Below, piece after piece: positions 29,776 through 30,862 of a stretch of 30,862 nucleotides of DNA. Each line of letters begins with the position of its first letter. The first letter of the stretch is position 1. The notes beneath the pieces are model-generated. The model was not told where the DNA came from. It made no database searches and was given only the letters and a program-made list of their open reading frames with translations. Made by a program: the position numbers and the translations under genes. The DNA comes from a virus, in IMG/VR virus record IMGVR_UViG_3300025168_000395, positions 1 to 30,862 of that record; one strand, given 5' to 3'.

Positions 29776-30862
29776 TGGCGTCTATCATTACAAAAGACGG
29801 CATCGTTGTTGAAAAACTTTCAGACGATGAAGCGAATGACTCGCAGAGGTTGCGCGACGAGGTTGCAAGAATCCGCGCAGAACGTGAGGCTGCCGCAACG
29901 GCAGAAACGCAAGCATCAGATGATGCAACAGATGATGCGCAAGAAACGCCTGACTTCCTGCAACGCGCTTTTGATTACGCTCAACGCGAGGTGCCGCGAC
30001 AGCTTGGTTTGACGGGCCGTTACATTGCAGAGGGCGTGGCTACTCCGGTAACTATGCTGGGCGATGCAGCGAACGCGCTATTAAACCTCGGCGCAAGCGG
30101 AGCAGAACGCGCTACCGGCGTCGATCTTGGTCGGTTTTTGCTGCCGTCACAGGTGTTGAGCCAGGGACTTACTGGCGCAGGCTTGCCGCAGCCCGAAGGT
30201 TTGTACGAAAACATTGCGGCTGTTCCCGCTCGCGTTCTTGCTGGCACCGGAGGCATGGTCAAAGGCGCGCAGATGGCTGGTGAAGGTTTGACGGCAACGC
30301 CGAAAATGATTGCCAACGCGCTTGCGATGCGTCCCGGCACTCAAGCGGTGGCAGGCAACATTGCCGCACCTGTCGCAATGGGCGCTGACGCTGCTGTTAC
30401 ATCAATCACAGGCAGCCCAGTTGCAGGCGACGTTGCTGGAATGATTGCCGGTGTTGCAACACCAGCGCCCTCGACAACAATGGCGGGCAGCATTGCGTCA
30501 GGCACGCGGTCGGCATTGCAGCCTTTCGGTGCAGGCGGGCGCGAGCAGGTCGTTGCTAATTTACTGCGAAGCAACACCGCCAATCCGGGTCAAGCAATCC
30601 GTAACCTCGAACAGGCGCAGCCCCTTGCGCCAAATGCGCCGCAAACAACGGCAGGCGCAAGCCGCGATCCCGGTTTGGCGAGTATGGAAGCGCCAGTGTT
30701 CGCACTTGATAATTCTGCCGCTTCCCCTGTTCGGACGCAACGCCAAACGGCGCAGACGCGGGAAATGGAAAATCTTGCGAAAAGCGATGCAGACCTTGAG
30801 AGGTTAATTGCCGCACGCGAGGCTAAAACCACGACATTGCGTGAAGAATCATTCGATAACGC
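29775..30862 (+). CDS. Large internal virion protein, cut by window edge
   Basis: An open frame from ATG 29775 to the end of the window, at least 362 codons with no stop. It begins with a charged, coiled region (QRLRDEVARIRAEREAAATA), then a long Gly/Ala-rich, possibly membrane-inserting section (about residues 95-250), and a region with LRSNTANPGQAIRNLEQAQP, SRDPGLASMEAP and RQTAQTREMENLAK. This resembles podovirus ejection proteins that form the channel through the cell envelope. The C-terminal domain, perhaps enzymatic, is outside the window. Confidence 0.6.
   Translation, partial: MASIITKDGIVVEKLSDDEANDSQRLRDEVARIRAEREAAATAETQASDDATDDAQETPDFLQRAFDYAQREVPRQLGLTGRYIAEGVATPVTMLGDAANALLNLGASGAERATGVDLGRFLLPSQVLSQGLTGAGLPQPEGLYENIAAVPARVLAGTGGMVKGAQMAGEGLTATPKMIANALAMRPGTQAVAGNIAAPVAMGADAAVTSITGSPVAGDVAGMIAGVATPAPSTTMAGSIASGTRSALQPFGAGGREQVVANLLRSNTANPGQAIRNLEQAQPLAPNAPQTTAGASRDPGLASMEAPVFALDNSAASPVRTQRQTAQTREMENLAKSDADLERLIAAREAKTTTLREESFDN

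Overview
The window is a nearly complete temperate, tailed-phage genome or prophage. The gene set fits a short-tailed virus of P22/T7-like build infecting an alphaproteobacterium. Pointers are the DUF6378-, DUF6511- and DUF6362-like genes, the DUF669/Sak4 recombination pair, a P22-type portal with gp4-like and gp10-like tail-completion proteins, GC-rich codon use, and almost every gene overlapping the next as ATGA, GTGA, TAATG or TGATG. I name no genus or host from sequence alone. The right edge cuts an open gene, and I recognise no holin/endolysin pair in the window.

Layout. (1) 1-3.7 kb is the lysogeny region: a tyrosine integrase (with His in place of the usual catalytic Arg), a winged-helix regulator, a leftward operon of tiny genes including two not found by simple ORF-length cut-offs, an XRE repressor, and a divergent Cro-like gene separated from the repressor by a perfect 7-5-7 palindrome. 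(2) 3.7-11.4 kb is the rightward early operon: PD-(D/E)XK nuclease, TGT/DpdA-like transglycosylase, VUT/YhhQ-type queuosine-precursor transporter, Cys-rich zinc protein, Sak4-like ATPase, DUF669 protein, RecB/Cas4-like exonuclease, DUF6511 protein, C5-cytosine methyltransferase, CHC2/Toprim primase fused to a RepA-like helicase, then a cluster of 9-bp iterons that looks like an origin, and a DUF6362-like protein. (3) 11.5-12.7 kb is a junction with a leftward small gene, a small-terminase-like gene and a 309-bp structured non-coding segment. (4) 12.7-30.9 kb is the late operon: large terminase, ADP-ribosyltransferase-like protein, very basic small proteins, portal, scaffold, major capsid, decoration-like protein, adaptor, tail-completion protein, tail fibre, fibre-assembly-like protein, secreted protein, GNAT acetyltransferase and three internal/ejection-type virion proteins.

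How the genes may work together. The most interesting unit is the adjacent transglycosylase plus precursor transporter. Together they could form a minimal import-and-insert route for 7-deazaguanine in phage DNA, with no synthesis genes visible. A cytosine methyltransferase in the same operon would add a second base modification. The methyltransferase locus is itself odd: its natural ATG is out of frame across an A9 run, and the other frame is open for its whole length and carries motifs I associate with phage methyltransferase-linked proteins. A shared operator-like word (TAACTGT / ACTGTGAGTAAC) occurs before the Cro gene, before the regulator after the integrase, and before the late region, which suggests one repressor controls all three.
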